From an uncultured Pseudomonadota bacterium (GTDB taxonomy: Bacteria; Pseudomonadota; Gammaproteobacteria; Burkholderiales; SG8-39), in contig CAIKRR010000029.1 in assembly GCA_903829815.1 (NCBI GenBank), positions 62,001-126,000 of the forward strand: DNA of 64,000 nt, in the 5' to 3' direction. Each line of letters begins with the position of its first letter. Positions within the stretch are counted from its first letter, which is position 1. Shown here one piece after another: positions 23,433-32,931 of the stretch. The position numbers were made by a program, and so were the translations under genes. A model generated the notes under the pieces. The model searched no databases, had not been told where the DNA came from, and saw only the letters and a list, made by a program, of their open reading frames with translations.

Positions 23433-25081
23433 TCATCACTCCTGATGTTGGGGCCGTCAACCAGCGCTTGTGCGACCGCGTGAAGAACCGGCGCCCACTC
23501 GCCATCGACCAACTGGCGATGCAAGGTCACCTGCGCATACCAGGGGCTGTCGCTACGGTCGGTGAACCAGCGCCAGTCAGCCACCTGCGGTAGCAGTACC
23601 GCAACTCGTGCGCCCAGCGCACCCGCGAGGTGAACGGTGCTGTTGTCGATGGAAACAATCTGATCGCACGCACCGATCAATGCGGCGAGCCCATCGAGAT
23701 CGGCATACGGATCGACCGATTCGCAAGCCAGCACCTCCACGCCCGTCACTCGCCTGGCAGCAGCCAGTTCTGCCTCCGAAGCGCCATATTGCAGGCTGAC
23801 CAGACGCCCGCCGCTTGCCGCGATTGCATCACCGAGTGTTGCTGCAAGTCGCGCCAGTTCGATGCTGCGCGCCTGCCCGGTACGAGGACAGGTGCTGCGC
23901 CAGGCGATACCGATCAGGGGGCCGCCCGAACCTCGCAATGCGGCCCTGATCGACTGCACACGTTGAGGGTCCGGCATGAGCCAAGGACGTGGCCGCTCAG
24001 GAAAGTCACTCCAGGACGGGCGCAGGAGGCGAGCCAGATCGGCCAGCGGCAGATGCGTATCGTATTCGCCAGGATCAATCGGTGTATCGCTCGCGCGCCA
24101 GGCGATGTCCGGTTGCGAACGACGAAACAACGGCAGCAGGCGTCGATCGCACTGCACGAGTAGCGAGGGAACTCGAGCCTGCCATTCCGGTAACAGCGTG
24201 CCAAAGAAAATATGGTCGCCCACGCCCTGCTCTGCCCAGATGAGTTGTCGCCCGGGGCTCGCCGATGACGATGCCTCGAAGCGCCAGGGCGGACGCCTTT
24301 CGGTCAGGGGTACCGAAGCACTCGCACCTGCCATCCAGCGCGCGCCGTACAGAGACCAACCCGCCTCGAGATCACCTCGGGCCAGAAGGCAGGTCGACTT
24401 GTTCCAGGAGGCCCCGGCATGTTCCGGGTCCGAGGCAAGGACCCTGTCGAAGCTCTCGACGGCCTCATCCTGTTGTCCCAGAAAGAGCCTTGCAAGGCCC
24501 TGCTGATAGCGCGCACGGCGATGGCCCGGATCCAGGGCCAGTGTCCGATCAAAACTCAAGAGCGCCTGCAATTGCGCCTGTCGGCGATTGCCCGCGAGGC
24601 TCAAGGCGCACCACGCCAGACCTCGGTTGTACCAGGCAGCGGCAAAGGACGGATCGATCACGATCGCCCTGTCGTGGCAGTCAACCGCCCTCGCGTCATG
24701 GCCCAGGGCTGACAGTGCCAGTCCGAGGTTGCTGTGGCGGGGCGCATCGGTGTGGTCGATGCTGATTGCGGCCTCGATCAGACTGACCGCAGCGGAAAAA
24801 TCACCCAACTGGTGGGCGATCAGCCCCATTCGATGCAGGGCTTCCGGGTGACCGGGCTGGCACTCGAGCACAGCCTCGTAGCCCCGGACCGCTTCATCGA
24901 ACCGACCCGCCTGATGCAAATCAGTGGCATGCGCCAATCGTGCGTCGATGGACCCGGCGTGATGCCGATCGCTCGCCAAGGACCGCTCAGACTGAGCTGA
25001 CCGAGTCGAGTGCGGCGTCCATGTTCTTGGCCCAAGCGCACGACGAGCCCCCCTGGCGCGAGTCACGGCAAACGTCCTCAT
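23429..25081 (-). CDS. TPR-glycosyltransferase, probable protein O-glycosyltransferase
   Basis: The ATG at 25081 overlaps the fliE stop (ATGA) and gives 550 residues. TPR units span about residues 45-235 (for example FDEAVRGYEAVLECQPGHPE, then WYNRGLAWCALSLAG). A GT-B-like domain follows with WAEQGVGDHIFFGTLLPEW and QIVSIDNSTVHLAGALGARV. The frame is open upstream to 25729, but that part runs through fliE and the divergent promoter and has no similarity. The product is closely related to each half of the next gene, suggesting triplication of one module. Flagellar protein modification is inferred. Confidence 0.82.
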   Translation of the reverse strand: MRTFAVTRARGARRALGPRTWTPHSTRSAQSERSLASDRHHAGSIDARLAHATDLHQAGRFDEAVRGYEAVLECQPGHPEALHRMGLIAHQLGDFSAAVSLIEAAISIDHTDAPRHSNLGLALSALGHDARAVDCHDRAIVIDPSFAAAWYNRGLAWCALSLAGNRRQAQLQALLSFDRTLALDPGHRRARYQQGLARLFLGQQDEAVESFDRVLASDPEHAGASWNKSTCLLARGDLEAGWSLYGARWMAGASASVPLTERRPPWRFEASSSASPGRQLIWAEQGVGDHIFFGTLLPEWQARVPSLLVQCDRRLLPLFRRSQPDIAWRASDTPIDPGEYDTHLPLADLARLLRPSWSDFPERPRPWLMPDPQRVQSIRAALRGSGGPLIGIAWRSTCPRTGQARSIELARLAATLGDAIAASGGRLVSLQYGASEAELAAARRVTGVEVLACESVDPYADLDGLAALIGACDQIVSIDNSTVHLAGALGARVAVLLPQVADWRWFTDRSDSPWYAQVTLHRQLVDGEWAPVLHAVAQALVDGPNIRSDE

Positions 25082-25503
25082 ACATTCATGTTCATCACTT
25101 CCTGGTACGCCTGCACGACCCGATTGCGGATCTGCACGGCGGCCTGGAAGCTGATCGAAGCCTTCTGCCCCGCAATCACCGTGTCCTCGAGGCTCACATC
25201 GGGCTTGCTGAACTGGAAGTCGCGGGCAACATTGCTCGCCTGCTCCTGAACCGCATTCACCGACTGCAAGGCCTGGCGCAGCGCATCGCCAAAGCCGGGG
25301 CCGTCGACCCCGCGCGGCGATGCCGGCACACCGATTCCACCCGTGCCACCGATGCCCCCTGTTCCACCGACGCCACCTGCACCACCCGTGCCACCACCCG
25401 AGAGCCCGACCGGCCCCTGCCCCGAAAGGGCACGAGCCGCGGGCGAGAGCGAGATACGGCTCTCCATGTGTACAAGGCGCGTTGCAATGGGGTCGATGGC
25501 CAC
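25078..25503 (-). CDS. fliE: Flagellar MS ring-rod junction protein FliE
   Basis: A GTG at 25503 with GAGGA seven bases upstream gives 141 residues beginning MAIDPIATRLVHMESRISLS. The C-terminal half is FliE: FGDALRQALQSVNAVQEQAS, then DVSLEDTVIAGQKASISFQA, ending QAYQEVMNMNV. FliE joins the MS ring to the rod and is an early export substrate. A glycine-rich insert of GGTGG/GGIGG repeats (DNA about 25331-25399) separates N- and C-terminal parts and makes the protein longer than usual (about 104 residues). It diverges from fliF, as in enterobacteria, but heads an operon with two glycosyltransferases. Confidence 0.93.
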   Translation of the reverse strand: MAIDPIATRLVHMESRISLSPAARALSGQGPVGLSGGGTGGAGGVGGTGGIGGTGGIGVPASPRGVDGPGFGDALRQALQSVNAVQEQASNVARDFQFSKPDVSLEDTVIAGQKASISFQAAVQIRNRVVQAYQEVMNMNV

Positions 25504-25713
25504 GGGCAGTTCCTCTGAGGACACAAGACGCATGCGGGCCGGAATTCCCAGCCGACCCCGCCATCGTGTCAGAGGGTCCAGCCCTCCATTTCGTCGAAAT
25601 GCCGCTCGAATGCCGTCCTTTTCGGGGCTTGGGCCGGTGGGTGGGCTTCGCATAATGGCTCCCTGCCTGTGCCACAAACCCGTGCCAGCACAGACGACAC
25701 TCCGGACACCGCC
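25504..25713 (+). promoter_or_regulatory. Divergent fliE / fliF regulatory region
   Basis: This 210-base gap must hold the promoters of the leftward fliE operon and the rightward fliFGHIJK operon. On the plus strand a CATAAT at 25651-25656, with a weak TTGGGC 16 bases earlier, could serve fliF. No sigma-28 element was found in either direction, consistent with class II, FlhDC-controlled genes. Confidence 0.4.
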
Positions 25714-27339
25714 ATGGCAACAGAGGCAATCGACGCTGCCCCGTTCAACATCCCGGCCCTCATCGACCGGTCACGCATCACGACGCTCCTGGCCGTGGCG
25801 GCCGCCCTCTCCATCATCATTGCTGTGGCGCTTTGGGCGCGCGCGCCGGAGTATCGGCCGCTCTATGCCAGCCTGGCTGATCGCGACGCCAACGCTGTCA
25901 TCCAGTCGCTGCAGCAGATGAATGTTTCCTTTCGCATGGCCGAAGGCGGTGGGGCGATTCTGGTGCCGGCCACGCAGGTGCACGACATCCGGCTCAAGCT
26001 GGCCTCGCAAGGCATCCCGCGCAACGGTACCGCGGGGTTCGAGCTCTTCGAAACCCAGAAGTGGGGCGTCACGCAGTTCCAGGAACAAGTAACCTTCCAG
26101 CGCGCACTCGAGGGCGAACTGGCCCGCTCGATCCAGTCGCTCTCAGCGGTGCAAGGTGCCCGCGTACATCTGGCAATTCCGAAGGACTCCGGTTTCCTTC
26201 GCGAGCAGCAGGCGCCCACCGCGTCGGTGCTCCTGAACCTCGCAGGGGGTCAGATGCTCGAGCGCTCGCAGATTGCCGGCATCGTGCATCTGGTGGCCTC
26301 GAGCGTGAACAATCTGTCGCCCCGCGGCGTGAGCGTTGTCGACCAGAACGGCACCCTGCTCTCCTCGGAGTTTGGGGTCGAATCGCGTCTCGATCCAGGG
26401 CAACTGGCCCATGTCCAGCGCATCGAGATCGGCTATGCAAGGCGCCTTGCACAGATCCTCACACCGATCGTCGGACAGGCCAACTACCGTGCCCAGGTGA
26501 ATGCTGACATCGACTTCACTGAAACCGAAACCAGCAACGAGACCTTCAAACCCAACCGCGGTGTGGCCGATGGGGTCGTACGCAGCGAACAGACCAGCGA
26601 AGGAGCCTCGGCGACCGGCAACGGCGCACAGGGTGTGCCCGGTGCGCAATCGAACCAGCCACCGGCCGCCAGCCAGGCACCGATCAGCGGGTCTGCCAGC
26701 TCGAGTGGCGACGTGAAGAACCCCTCGTCCACGCAGCGCAGTACGGTTACCAACTACGAGGTCGACAAGAGCGTGCGCTACTCGCGCCCGCAGGTCGGTG
26801 CCGTCAAGCGCCTCAGTACCGCGATCGTGATCAACCTGCGCAAGCCGGCCGAAGGCAACGGCAAGCCCGAGCCACTCTCGGAGGCCGAAATCCAGAACAT
26901 CACCGAACTCGCGAAGCAAGCCATCGGCTTCCGCGAAGACCGTGGCGACACCATCAAGGTCACCAGCGCCGCGTTCACCGTCGAGGCGATCGAACCGCTC
27001 GCCGAAGTGCCCCTTTGGAAACGCCCCGACCTGATCGCACTGGCGATCGAAGCAGGCAAGTATCTGCTCGCGGCTCTCCTCATCGCCTATCTCTTCTTCT
27101 CCTACGTAAAACCGGCGCTCAAGCATCTGGTCGAGGCCCGCATGGTCGAAGAAGCACCCGCGCCAGCATTGCCCGCACCGGGCAGCCCGGAGGCCAACGC
27201 CGCTCAGGGTGCAGGCGCACCCGATGGCAGTCGCAACGCACTGCCCTCCCCCGACCCGCTTGGGCAGGCCCGCGACATCGCACGCCAGGATCCGAAGATG
27301 GTTGCCAACCTCGTCACCAGTTGGGTGAACAATGGCTGA
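25714..27339 (+). CDS. fliF: Flagellar MS-ring protein FliF
   Basis: From the ATG at 25714 the product is 541 residues. A transmembrane helix near residues 25-45 is followed by YscJ/FliF ring-building motifs (YRPLYASLADRDANAVIQSL, then RVHLAIPKDSGFLREQQAPT and ASVLLNL). The C-terminal helix near residue 450 precedes a cytoplasmic tail that binds FliG and ends DPKMVANLVTSWVNN. FliF is the first structure of the basal body and houses the export gate. A GTG at 25669 is an alternative start. The stop overlaps fliG by eight bases. Confidence 0.97.
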   Translation: MATEAIDAAPFNIPALIDRSRITTLLAVAAALSIIIAVALWARAPEYRPLYASLADRDANAVIQSLQQMNVSFRMAEGGGAILVPATQVHDIRLKLASQGIPRNGTAGFELFETQKWGVTQFQEQVTFQRALEGELARSIQSLSAVQGARVHLAIPKDSGFLREQQAPTASVLLNLAGGQMLERSQIAGIVHLVASSVNNLSPRGVSVVDQNGTLLSSEFGVESRLDPGQLAHVQRIEIGYARRLAQILTPIVGQANYRAQVNADIDFTETETSNETFKPNRGVADGVVRSEQTSEGASATGNGAQGVPGAQSNQPPAASQAPISGSASSSGDVKNPSSTQRSTVTNYEVDKSVRYSRPQVGAVKRLSTAIVINLRKPAEGNGKPEPLSEAEIQNITELAKQAIGFREDRGDTIKVTSAAFTVEAIEPLAEVPLWKRPDLIALAIEAGKYLLAALLIAYLFFSYVKPALKHLVEARMVEEAPAPALPAPGSPEANAAQGAGAPDGSRNALPSPDPLGQARDIARQDPKMVANLVTSWVNNG

Positions 27340-28327
27340 CGAAGGCCTCGATCGCAGCGCGATCCTGATGATGATGTTGGGCGAGCAGGAAGCGGCAGCC
27401 GTTTTCCGGCATCTGGCACCGCGCGAGGTACAGCGCATCGGGGAGGCCATGTCACGCATCAACGGAATCCCCAAGGAACAGTTGAGCGCCGTCCTGGAAC
27501 GCTTTCATGCCGATGCAAGTACCCAGAGCACCTTCGGCATCGAAAGTGACGAGTATCTGCGCAAGGTACTCAACAACGCGCTGGGCGAGGAAAAAGCGGG
27601 GCTCCTGCTCGACCGCATCCTCGAGGGCGTCGACTCGGCCGGTATCGAGCGACTGAAATGGGTGGACGCCACCACGGTGGCCGAACTCATCCGCAACGAA
27701 CATCCGCAGATCATCGCCACCATTCTCGTGCATCTGGAGCGCGATCAGTCGGCACAAATCCTTACCCAGTTTGCACCGCGCCTGCGCAACGACGTGGTGC
27801 TGCGCATCGCCACGCTCGATGGCATCCAGCCCAGCGCCATTCGCGAACTCAACGAATCCTTGTCGCTGCAACTCTCGGGCAACAACCGCAGCTCGCGGAA
27901 GTCGCTCGGGGGCGTTCGCATGGCCGCCGAGATGATCAACCTACTGCCCGGGACGAGCGAGGGGGAAGCCGTCGAGAGCATTCGCGAATTCGATGCCGAT
28001 CTTGCCCAGAAGATCCAGGACGAGATGTTCAAGTTCGAGGACCTGATGAAGATCGACGACCGGTCGATGCAGACCCTGCTGCGCGAGGTGGCCTCCGATG
28101 TGCTCATCGTGGCACTCAAGGGGGCGGACACCACCATCCGCGACAAGATCTTCAAGAACATGTCTGAGCGTGCCGCCAATCAGATGCGCGAAGACCTCGA
28201 AACCAGCGGCCCGGTTCGCCTGTCCGAAGTCGAGACCCAGCAACGCGAAATCCTCAAGACCGTCAGGCGTCTGGCTGACGAGGGCACGCTGGTAATGGGC
28301 GGCAAGGCCGAGGATGCCTTCGTCTGA
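27332..28327 (+). CDS. fliG: Flagellar motor switch protein FliG
   Basis: The 331-residue protein has the three FliG domains: an N-terminal domain that binds FliF (SAILMMMLGEQEAAAVFRHL), the middle domain with the EHPQ motif (IRNEHPQIIATILVHLE), and the C-terminal charged torque helix (RSMQTLLREVASDVLIVALK, with KIFKNMSERAANQMREDLE). FliG converts stator movement into rotation of the C-ring. Length and motifs are those of the enteric protein. Confidence 0.98.
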   Translation: MADEGLDRSAILMMMLGEQEAAAVFRHLAPREVQRIGEAMSRINGIPKEQLSAVLERFHADASTQSTFGIESDEYLRKVLNNALGEEKAGLLLDRILEGVDSAGIERLKWVDATTVAELIRNEHPQIIATILVHLERDQSAQILTQFAPRLRNDVVLRIATLDGIQPSAIRELNESLSLQLSGNNRSSRKSLGGVRMAAEMINLLPGTSEGEAVESIREFDADLAQKIQDEMFKFEDLMKIDDRSMQTLLREVASDVLIVALKGADTTIRDKIFKNMSERAANQMREDLETSGPVRLSEVETQQREILKTVRRLADEGTLVMGGKAEDAFV

Positions 28328-29102
28328 TGACCCTGCTGCCCCAACGAGCCCTGCCATGACCGAACTCGATGCCATCCGCATGCCCGAGGAAAGCCTCAAG
28401 AACCTCAGGCGCTGGAGCCCCGATGCCCTGCCGGCCCGCGCCTCTGGCAGCGAACGGCGCGCCGCCAATCAGGCGGGTAGCGCTGCCGAGTCTGCAACGA
28501 TGGCAGCCGCCGAACCACCTCGCCCGGACCCGGCGGTGCTGCGCCAGATCCATGAAGAGGCCGCGCGTCAAGGCTATATCGAGGGCAAGGCACTGGCCGA
28601 ACGCGAGATCGCACGAATGAATGCCCTGGTCGAAGATCTGACCCAATGGGTCAGGCAGGCCGAAGCACAGTGTGGCGAAGACCTGCTGCAACTCGCGCTG
28701 GGCATCGCGCGGCAGGTGCTGCGCACCGAACTGTCGCTCAACCACGACACGATGCTTGCGCTCGTGCGCGAAGTGATCGATGCCACGCCCGAGAGCCCGG
28801 GGCGTCGCTCGCTGCACCTGCATCCGACCGATGCCGAGCGCGTGCGCGAAGCCCTGGGTACGGCACTCGAACACGGCTCATGGCAAGTGGTGTCAGACCC
28901 CGCGATCGCTGCAGGCGGATGCCGCGTGTCCTCGAAGATCTGCGATGTCGATGCAACGCTCGCAACGCGCTGGCAACAGGCCATGCAGACCCTGGGCCGT
29001 GATGATCCGCTGGACAAGAGCACGACAGAGGAGCCGCCCGCACCAGCGCTGGCGAGAGCATCGTCACGACGGCAGCGTCGTACCACGGCGGGGCAACCAT
29101 GA
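28314..29102 (+). CDS. fliH: Flagellar export ATPase regulator FliH
   Basis: The product has an N-terminal flexible segment, a helical middle ([20 protein letters not shown] with the G-x-x-x-G type spacing), and a C-terminal domain ([20 protein letters not shown], then ARG-rich [15 protein letters not shown]) that holds FliI. FliH inhibits and delivers the FliI ATPase. Two starts are possible: the ATG at 28314, overlapping fliG by 14 bases (262 residues), or the ATG at 28356 (248 residues), which better fits family N-termini. The stop overlaps the fliI ATG. Confidence 0.93.
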   Translation: MPSSDDPAAPTSPAMTELDAIRMPEESLKNLRRWSPDALPARASGSERRAANQAGSAAESATMAAAEPPRPDPAVLRQIHEEAARQGYIEGKALAEREIARMNALVEDLTQWVRQAEAQCGEDLLQLALGIARQVLRTELSLNHDTMLALVREVIDATPESPGRRSLHLHPTDAERVREALGTALEHGSWQVVSDPAIAAGGCRVSSKICDVDATLATRWQQAMQTLGRDDPLDKSTTEEPPAPALARASSRRQRRTTAGQP

Positions 29103-30541
29103 CTTCGGCATCGGCTCAGCCCCCTGCTGGCGCCCTGCCTGCGTGGCAGTCCTACCTGCGCGACGCCGCCCGCATGGTCGACATGGCGATGCCGCTGGCC
29201 ACGCGCGGACGGCTCACCCGAGTATCCGGGCTGGTGATGGAAGCGGTCGGCCTCGCGCTGCCGGTGGGACACAGTTGCGAGGTCATCCAGGATGGCGTGA
29301 CGATTGCCGAAGCCGAAGTCGTGGGTTTCTCCGGTGAGCGACTCTTTCTCATGCCTACCCAGGAGGTGCACGGCCTGCGTCCGGGCGCCATCGTGGCACC
29401 GACAGCCACACCGGCCAGCCCCTTGCGCTTTGGTACTCACAATCATCCCTGGCGCCGTGCCGAAGACCGTTCGCGCCGACTGCCGGTGGGCGATTCGCTC
29501 CTGGGCCGTGTGCTCGATGCCAATGGCCGAGCGCTCGATGGCCGTGGCGCAATCGACATCACCGGCACGCGTCCAATCAGTGCACGAGCCATCAATCCGA
29601 TCGACCGAGCGCCCATCCGTACCCGGCTCGATGTCGGGGTGCGCAGCATCAACGCGCTTCTCGCCGTAGGGCGTGGCCAACGCATGGGACTCTTTGCCGG
29701 CTCAGGCGTTGGCAAGAGCGTCTTGCTGGGCATGATGGCGCGCTACACCGCCGCCGACGTGATCGTGGTCGGACTGATCGGCGAGCGTGGCCGGGAGGTG
29801 AAAGAGTTCATCGAGGAAATCCTCGGTGATGAGGGTCTTGCACGAGCGGTGGTCGTTGCAGCACCGGCCGATGCATCCGCGCTGCTACGGATGCAGGGCG
29901 CTGCCTACGCCACTACGATCGCCGAGCACTTTCGTGACGAAGGGCGCGACGTGCTGCTGATCATGGACTCGCTCACCCGCTACGCGATGGCAGCCCGCGA
30001 GATTGCACTGGCCGTTGGGGAGCCCCCAGCCACCAAGGGCTATCCCCCGTCGGTATTCGCCCGATTGCCACAACTGGTCGAACGCGCCGGCAACGGTCGC
30101 TCGGGCGGTGGGTCGATCACCGCGTTCTATACCGTTCTGACCGAAGGCGACGACCAGCAGGACCCCATCGCCGACTCGGCACGCGCGATTCTCGACGGAC
30201 ACATCGTGCTCGCCCGCTCGCTCGCCGAGCAGGGCCACTACCCGGCCATCGATATCGAAGCATCGATCAGTCGTGTCGCCAGCGCCATCTGCAGTCCCGA
30301 GGACCTGCAGCGTTCGCGTCACTTCAAGCAGTTGTATTCGCGTTATCAGCGCAGTCGCGACCTGATTTCGGTGGGCGCCTATGTCAGCGGCAGTGATCCG
30401 ATCCTGGACCAAGCCATCCGGCAGCGTCCCGCACTCGAGGCCTTTCTGCAGCAAGGGCAGCACGAGAGCGCCGATCTGGCGGCGAGCAATGCCGCGCTCG
30501 CGGCCCTTCTGCCCGAGGTGGCCCAGCAAGGGCCGTTGTAA
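29099..30541 (+). CDS. fliI: Flagellar export ATPase FliI
   Basis: The 480-residue protein is an F1-beta-like ATPase. The Walker A sequence GSGVGKS is at residues 201-207, with [15 protein letters not shown] after it and Walker B in [20 protein letters not shown]. The C-terminal part has the family signature for flagellar and type III ATPases ([18 protein letters not shown], then [19 protein letters not shown]). FliI forms a hexamer beneath the export gate and helps unload chaperones. Confidence 0.98.
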   Translation: MTSASAQPPAGALPAWQSYLRDAARMVDMAMPLATRGRLTRVSGLVMEAVGLALPVGHSCEVIQDGVTIAEAEVVGFSGERLFLMPTQEVHGLRPGAIVAPTATPASPLRFGTHNHPWRRAEDRSRRLPVGDSLLGRVLDANGRALDGRGAIDITGTRPISARAINPIDRAPIRTRLDVGVRSINALLAVGRGQRMGLFAGSGVGKSVLLGMMARYTAADVIVVGLIGERGREVKEFIEEILGDEGLARAVVVAAPADASALLRMQGAAYATTIAEHFRDEGRDVLLIMDSLTRYAMAAREIALAVGEPPATKGYPPSVFARLPQLVERAGNGRSGGGSITAFYTVLTEGDDQQDPIADSARAILDGHIVLARSLAEQGHYPAIDIEASISRVASAICSPEDLQRSRHFKQLYSRYQRSRDLISVGAYVSGSDPILDQAIRQRPALEAFLQQGQHESADLAASNAALAALLPEVAQQGPL

Positions 30542-30548
30542 GCGCACG

Positions 30549-31004
30549 ATGTCTACCAACGACGCCATGAGCCTCCTCATCGACCTGGCCTCGCGCGCCA
30601 CCGATAGCCGCATGCGCGATCTGGCCGGCGCGCTTGCACGCGAACGCGCGGAGGCCGAACGGCTGCGCCTGCTCACCGATTACCGAGCCACCTACCACCA
30701 GCGCCTGGAGCGCGCCCAACGCGAGGGCATCAATCGGGCCCTGCTGCAGGGATACCGCCAGTTCATCGAACGGCTCGATGGCGCCATCGTGCAGCAGACA
30801 CTCATGATCGAGCATCGGGCAGCCGACACCACGCGTGCACGTGACGACCTGAGCGAGGCCGAACGCCGGCGCAAGTCGCTCGAAACCGTGCAGGCGCGTC
30901 GCGCCCGCACCCAGCGCCTTCTCATCGAGCGACGCGAGCAGAAACAGCACGACGAATTCGCTACCCGCGCGAGCGCCGCCGGCGCCGGCTTCAACGACGA
31001 CTGA
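30549..31004 (+). CDS. fliJ: Flagellar export general chaperone FliJ
   Basis: The ATG at 30549 gives a 151-residue, strongly helical, Arg/Glu-rich protein beginning MSTNDAMSLLIDLASRATDS; an ATG at 30567 is an alternative. The coiled-coil pattern and the DDLSEAERRRKSLETVQARR segment fit FliJ, the stalk that connects the FliI ring with FlhA. It lies between fliI and fliK, as in most flagellar clusters. Identification relies on composition, length and position because FliJ is poorly conserved. Confidence 0.87.
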   Translation: MSTNDAMSLLIDLASRATDSRMRDLAGALARERAEAERLRLLTDYRATYHQRLERAQREGINRALLQGYRQFIERLDGAIVQQTLMIEHRAADTTRARDDLSEAERRRKSLETVQARRARTQRLLIERREQKQHDEFATRASAAGAGFNDD

Positions 31005-31032
31005 TCAGCCACTGCATGAAAAGGACATCACC

Positions 31033-32676
31033 ATGACCGATCTGCCCATTACCGCAAGCCTCGCAGCCATCAAGGGCACGACCAGCGCAAGCGCCCCGCC
31101 CGATTCGGCGGGCAATGGTCAGCCCTTCGGCGCCATTCTCCAATCGCGGCTGAGCAGTGCAGCATCTGCAGATACCTCGATCAAGGCAACAGGCAACAGT
31201 GCTGGCACAAGCGGCGCTCCAGCACCGACCGCGCCCTCGGGCGATTCGTCGACCCCGGCCGCGACCGCCAGCCCCCACCCCGCGGCAGATGCAGCGTCGG
31301 AAGCGAGCAGCAGTCCTGGCAATGGCGTGGGCAACGGTGCTGGCGATAGCGCGGGCAGCGCCACGAGCACTGCCGCTGCCGCTGCCGCTGCCACTGCCAC
31401 TGCCACTGCCACTGCCACTGCCACTGCCACTGCCACTGCCGGTGCTGGTGCCGGTGCCGGCAGCGACGAAACGACAATGGGCGCACGGCGCGCGGATGGT
31501 GATGCAAGATGCAAGCCTGGCACCGACGAAGACAACAGTGCACCAGACAACAGCAGCCCCGATCTGGCGCTTCTGGCTGCCATGGCAGGCCTCAACGGCG
31601 GCCAGCGACCGGCGGACACCACAGCACGCAGCGGTGCGCGGGACGGGGCTGATGGCGATGCTGATGCCACCGGGAAGGTACTCGCCGGGTCACGCGCACA
31701 AGGTGCCAATCTGCCGGGTTCAAACAACAGCGGCGCAGGCACTTCAACCCTTGCCACCGCTGGTCTGTCGCCCCTGGCGACACCCGGCAGTGCACCCAGC
31801 GCCAGTACGACACCCGGAGCACCTCGCAGTGCGGTGAGCGCAACCGCCGCGCGCAAGGCGAGCCCGGTCATGTCGACCAGCGCCCTGCAGCTCAGCCCTG
31901 GCGCAGCCGCAGGCACGACGCCCCAGGGGCTCTCGGGAGAGGCACCGGTCATGGCCAGTCAGATCGCGAACCCGGCGAACATGGACAGTGGCTTCACCCT
32001 CCAGGCTCTGGCCGCCCCCTTGCCTGGCGCCAACTGGCCTGGCGCCCCGGGCGCGCTCGACAGCCCGGCCCTCTCCTCCGACACCGCAAGCGGCCTCGAC
32101 GCGGCGGGCGGCCTGCTGGCAGGCGCCACCCTGGAAAACCCCTGGGCTACCCTGGCTGGCACCAGCGCGGGTGCTCCGACACTGCGTGTGACAACGCCGG
32201 TGGCGAGCCCGGCCTGGGGCGGCGAGTTTGGTCAGGCCCTGCAAGTGGTGGTTCGCGCAGGCATCGAGCAGGCCCAGATCCGATTGAACCCGGAAGCCCT
32301 CGGTCCGGTGAGCGTCAACCTCTCGATGCATGCCGGGCAAGTGTCGCTGGTGATGACCGCTGCGGCGGCTGAGACTCGCGCGCTGATCGAAGCACAGATG
32401 CCCCAATTGCGTGAAGCGCTGGGCCATAGCGGACTGCAGTTGTCCGACGCCCAGGTGCAGTCTGGCAACCCCGGCGCGGCCGACCCCGGCAGGTCGGGCT
32501 GGCAGAGCGCCGGCGGCTCGAGCGGCGAGGGTCGATCGGATGCAGGCGCCAGGAGGAGCGGCAGCGAAGCCGACCAGGGTGGCCGCAGCGCTGCGTCAGG
32601 CACCTCCGACGCCGCGAGCGGTCGCGCCCTGACCCAAGGCAGCGACAGTCTGCGTCGCGTGGACACCTTTGCCTGA
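31033..32676 (+). CDS. fliK: Flagellar hook-length control protein FliK
   Basis: The 547-residue product has a long Ala/Thr/Ser/Gly-rich N-terminal part and a conserved FliK C-terminal domain at about residues 395-480 (GEFGQALQVVVRAGIEQAQI, then LNPEALGPVSVNLSMHAGQV and MPQLREALGHSGLQL). FliK measures the hook and switches FlhB. The N-terminal ruler contains a Thr-Ala/Ala-Ala run encoded by 12 hexanucleotide repeats (31369-31440) followed by Gly-Ala repeats, so ruler length could vary between strains. The gene lies in the standard fliFGHIJK order. Confidence 0.94.
   Translation: MTDLPITASLAAIKGTTSASAPPDSAGNGQPFGAILQSRLSSAASADTSIKATGNSAGTSGAPAPTAPSGDSSTPAATASPHPAADAASEASSSPGNGVGNGAGDSAGSATSTAAAAAAATATATATATATATATAGAGAGAGSDETTMGARRADGDARCKPGTDEDNSAPDNSSPDLALLAAMAGLNGGQRPADTTARSGARDGADGDADATGKVLAGSRAQGANLPGSNNSGAGTSTLATAGLSPLATPGSAPSASTTPGAPRSAVSATAARKASPVMSTSALQLSPGAAAGTTPQGLSGEAPVMASQIANPANMDSGFTLQALAAPLPGANWPGAPGALDSPALSSDTASGLDAAGGLLAGATLENPWATLAGTSAGAPTLRVTTPVASPAWGGEFGQALQVVVRAGIEQAQIRLNPEALGPVSVNLSMHAGQVSLVMTAAAAETRALIEAQMPQLREALGHSGLQLSDAQVQSGNPGAADPGRSGWQSAGGSSGEGRSDAGARRSGSEADQGGRSAASGTSDAASGRALTQGSDSLRRVDTFA
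31369..31440 (+). repeat. In-frame (A/G)CTGCC hexanucleotide array in fliK
   Basis: Twelve six-base units run without interruption: one ACTGCC, three GCTGCC and eight ACTGCC. They code for alternating Thr-Ala, with Ala-Ala for the GCTGCC units. A related GGTGCC-type stretch (Gly-Ala) follows to about 31460. Loss or gain of units would keep the frame. Confidence 0.9.
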
Positions 32677-32679
32677 GCG

Positions 32680-32720
32680 CGCTCTCCCGACGCTCTCCCG
32701 ACGCTCTCCCGACGCTCTCC
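32680..32720 (+). repeat. 11-bp tandem repeat after fliK
   Basis: The unit CGCTCTCCCGA is repeated three times exactly (32680-32690, 32691-32701, 32702-32712), then a partial CGCTCTCC. It begins a few bases after the fliK stop. The remaining gap to fliL (to 32931) contains an isolated GCCGTTAA at 32828-32835, a possible sigma-28 -10 without a matching -35. Confidence 0.75.
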
Positions 32721-32931
32721 GCGCGCTCCCGGGCGGGCCCTGCGACCGCCAGGCCCGCCAACGGCATGCGCGCAACGTGACGTAGTCCACAGTCTGCCCT
32801 CATCGCAGCGATCTAGGGCAGGAATGCGCCGTTAATCCGGTCACTGGCGCCTGCGCCTGGCGACAGAATCCCTCTCATCAACACCGCAAGCCCCGACTCT
32901 TCTCGGGACGCGCGGCACATCGACAGGAAGC

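Noticed and set aside
25082-25729. N-terminal extension of the 550-residue glycosyltransferase
   Set aside because: The upstream frame is open, but it overlaps the whole of fliE in another frame, is Cys/Trp/Arg-rich and lacks similarity. The ATG overlapping the fliE stop is the better start.
26143-27474. Open minus-strand frame of 443 codons
   Set aside because: It lies opposite fliF and the start of fliG. No family motif, no ribosome site; codon-bias shadow.
32828-32835. GCCGTTAA as a sigma-28 promoter for fliL
   Set aside because: It matches the -10 of the flgM and fliC promoters, but the -35 position reads CGATCTAG-like sequence without similarity to TCAAGTTC.
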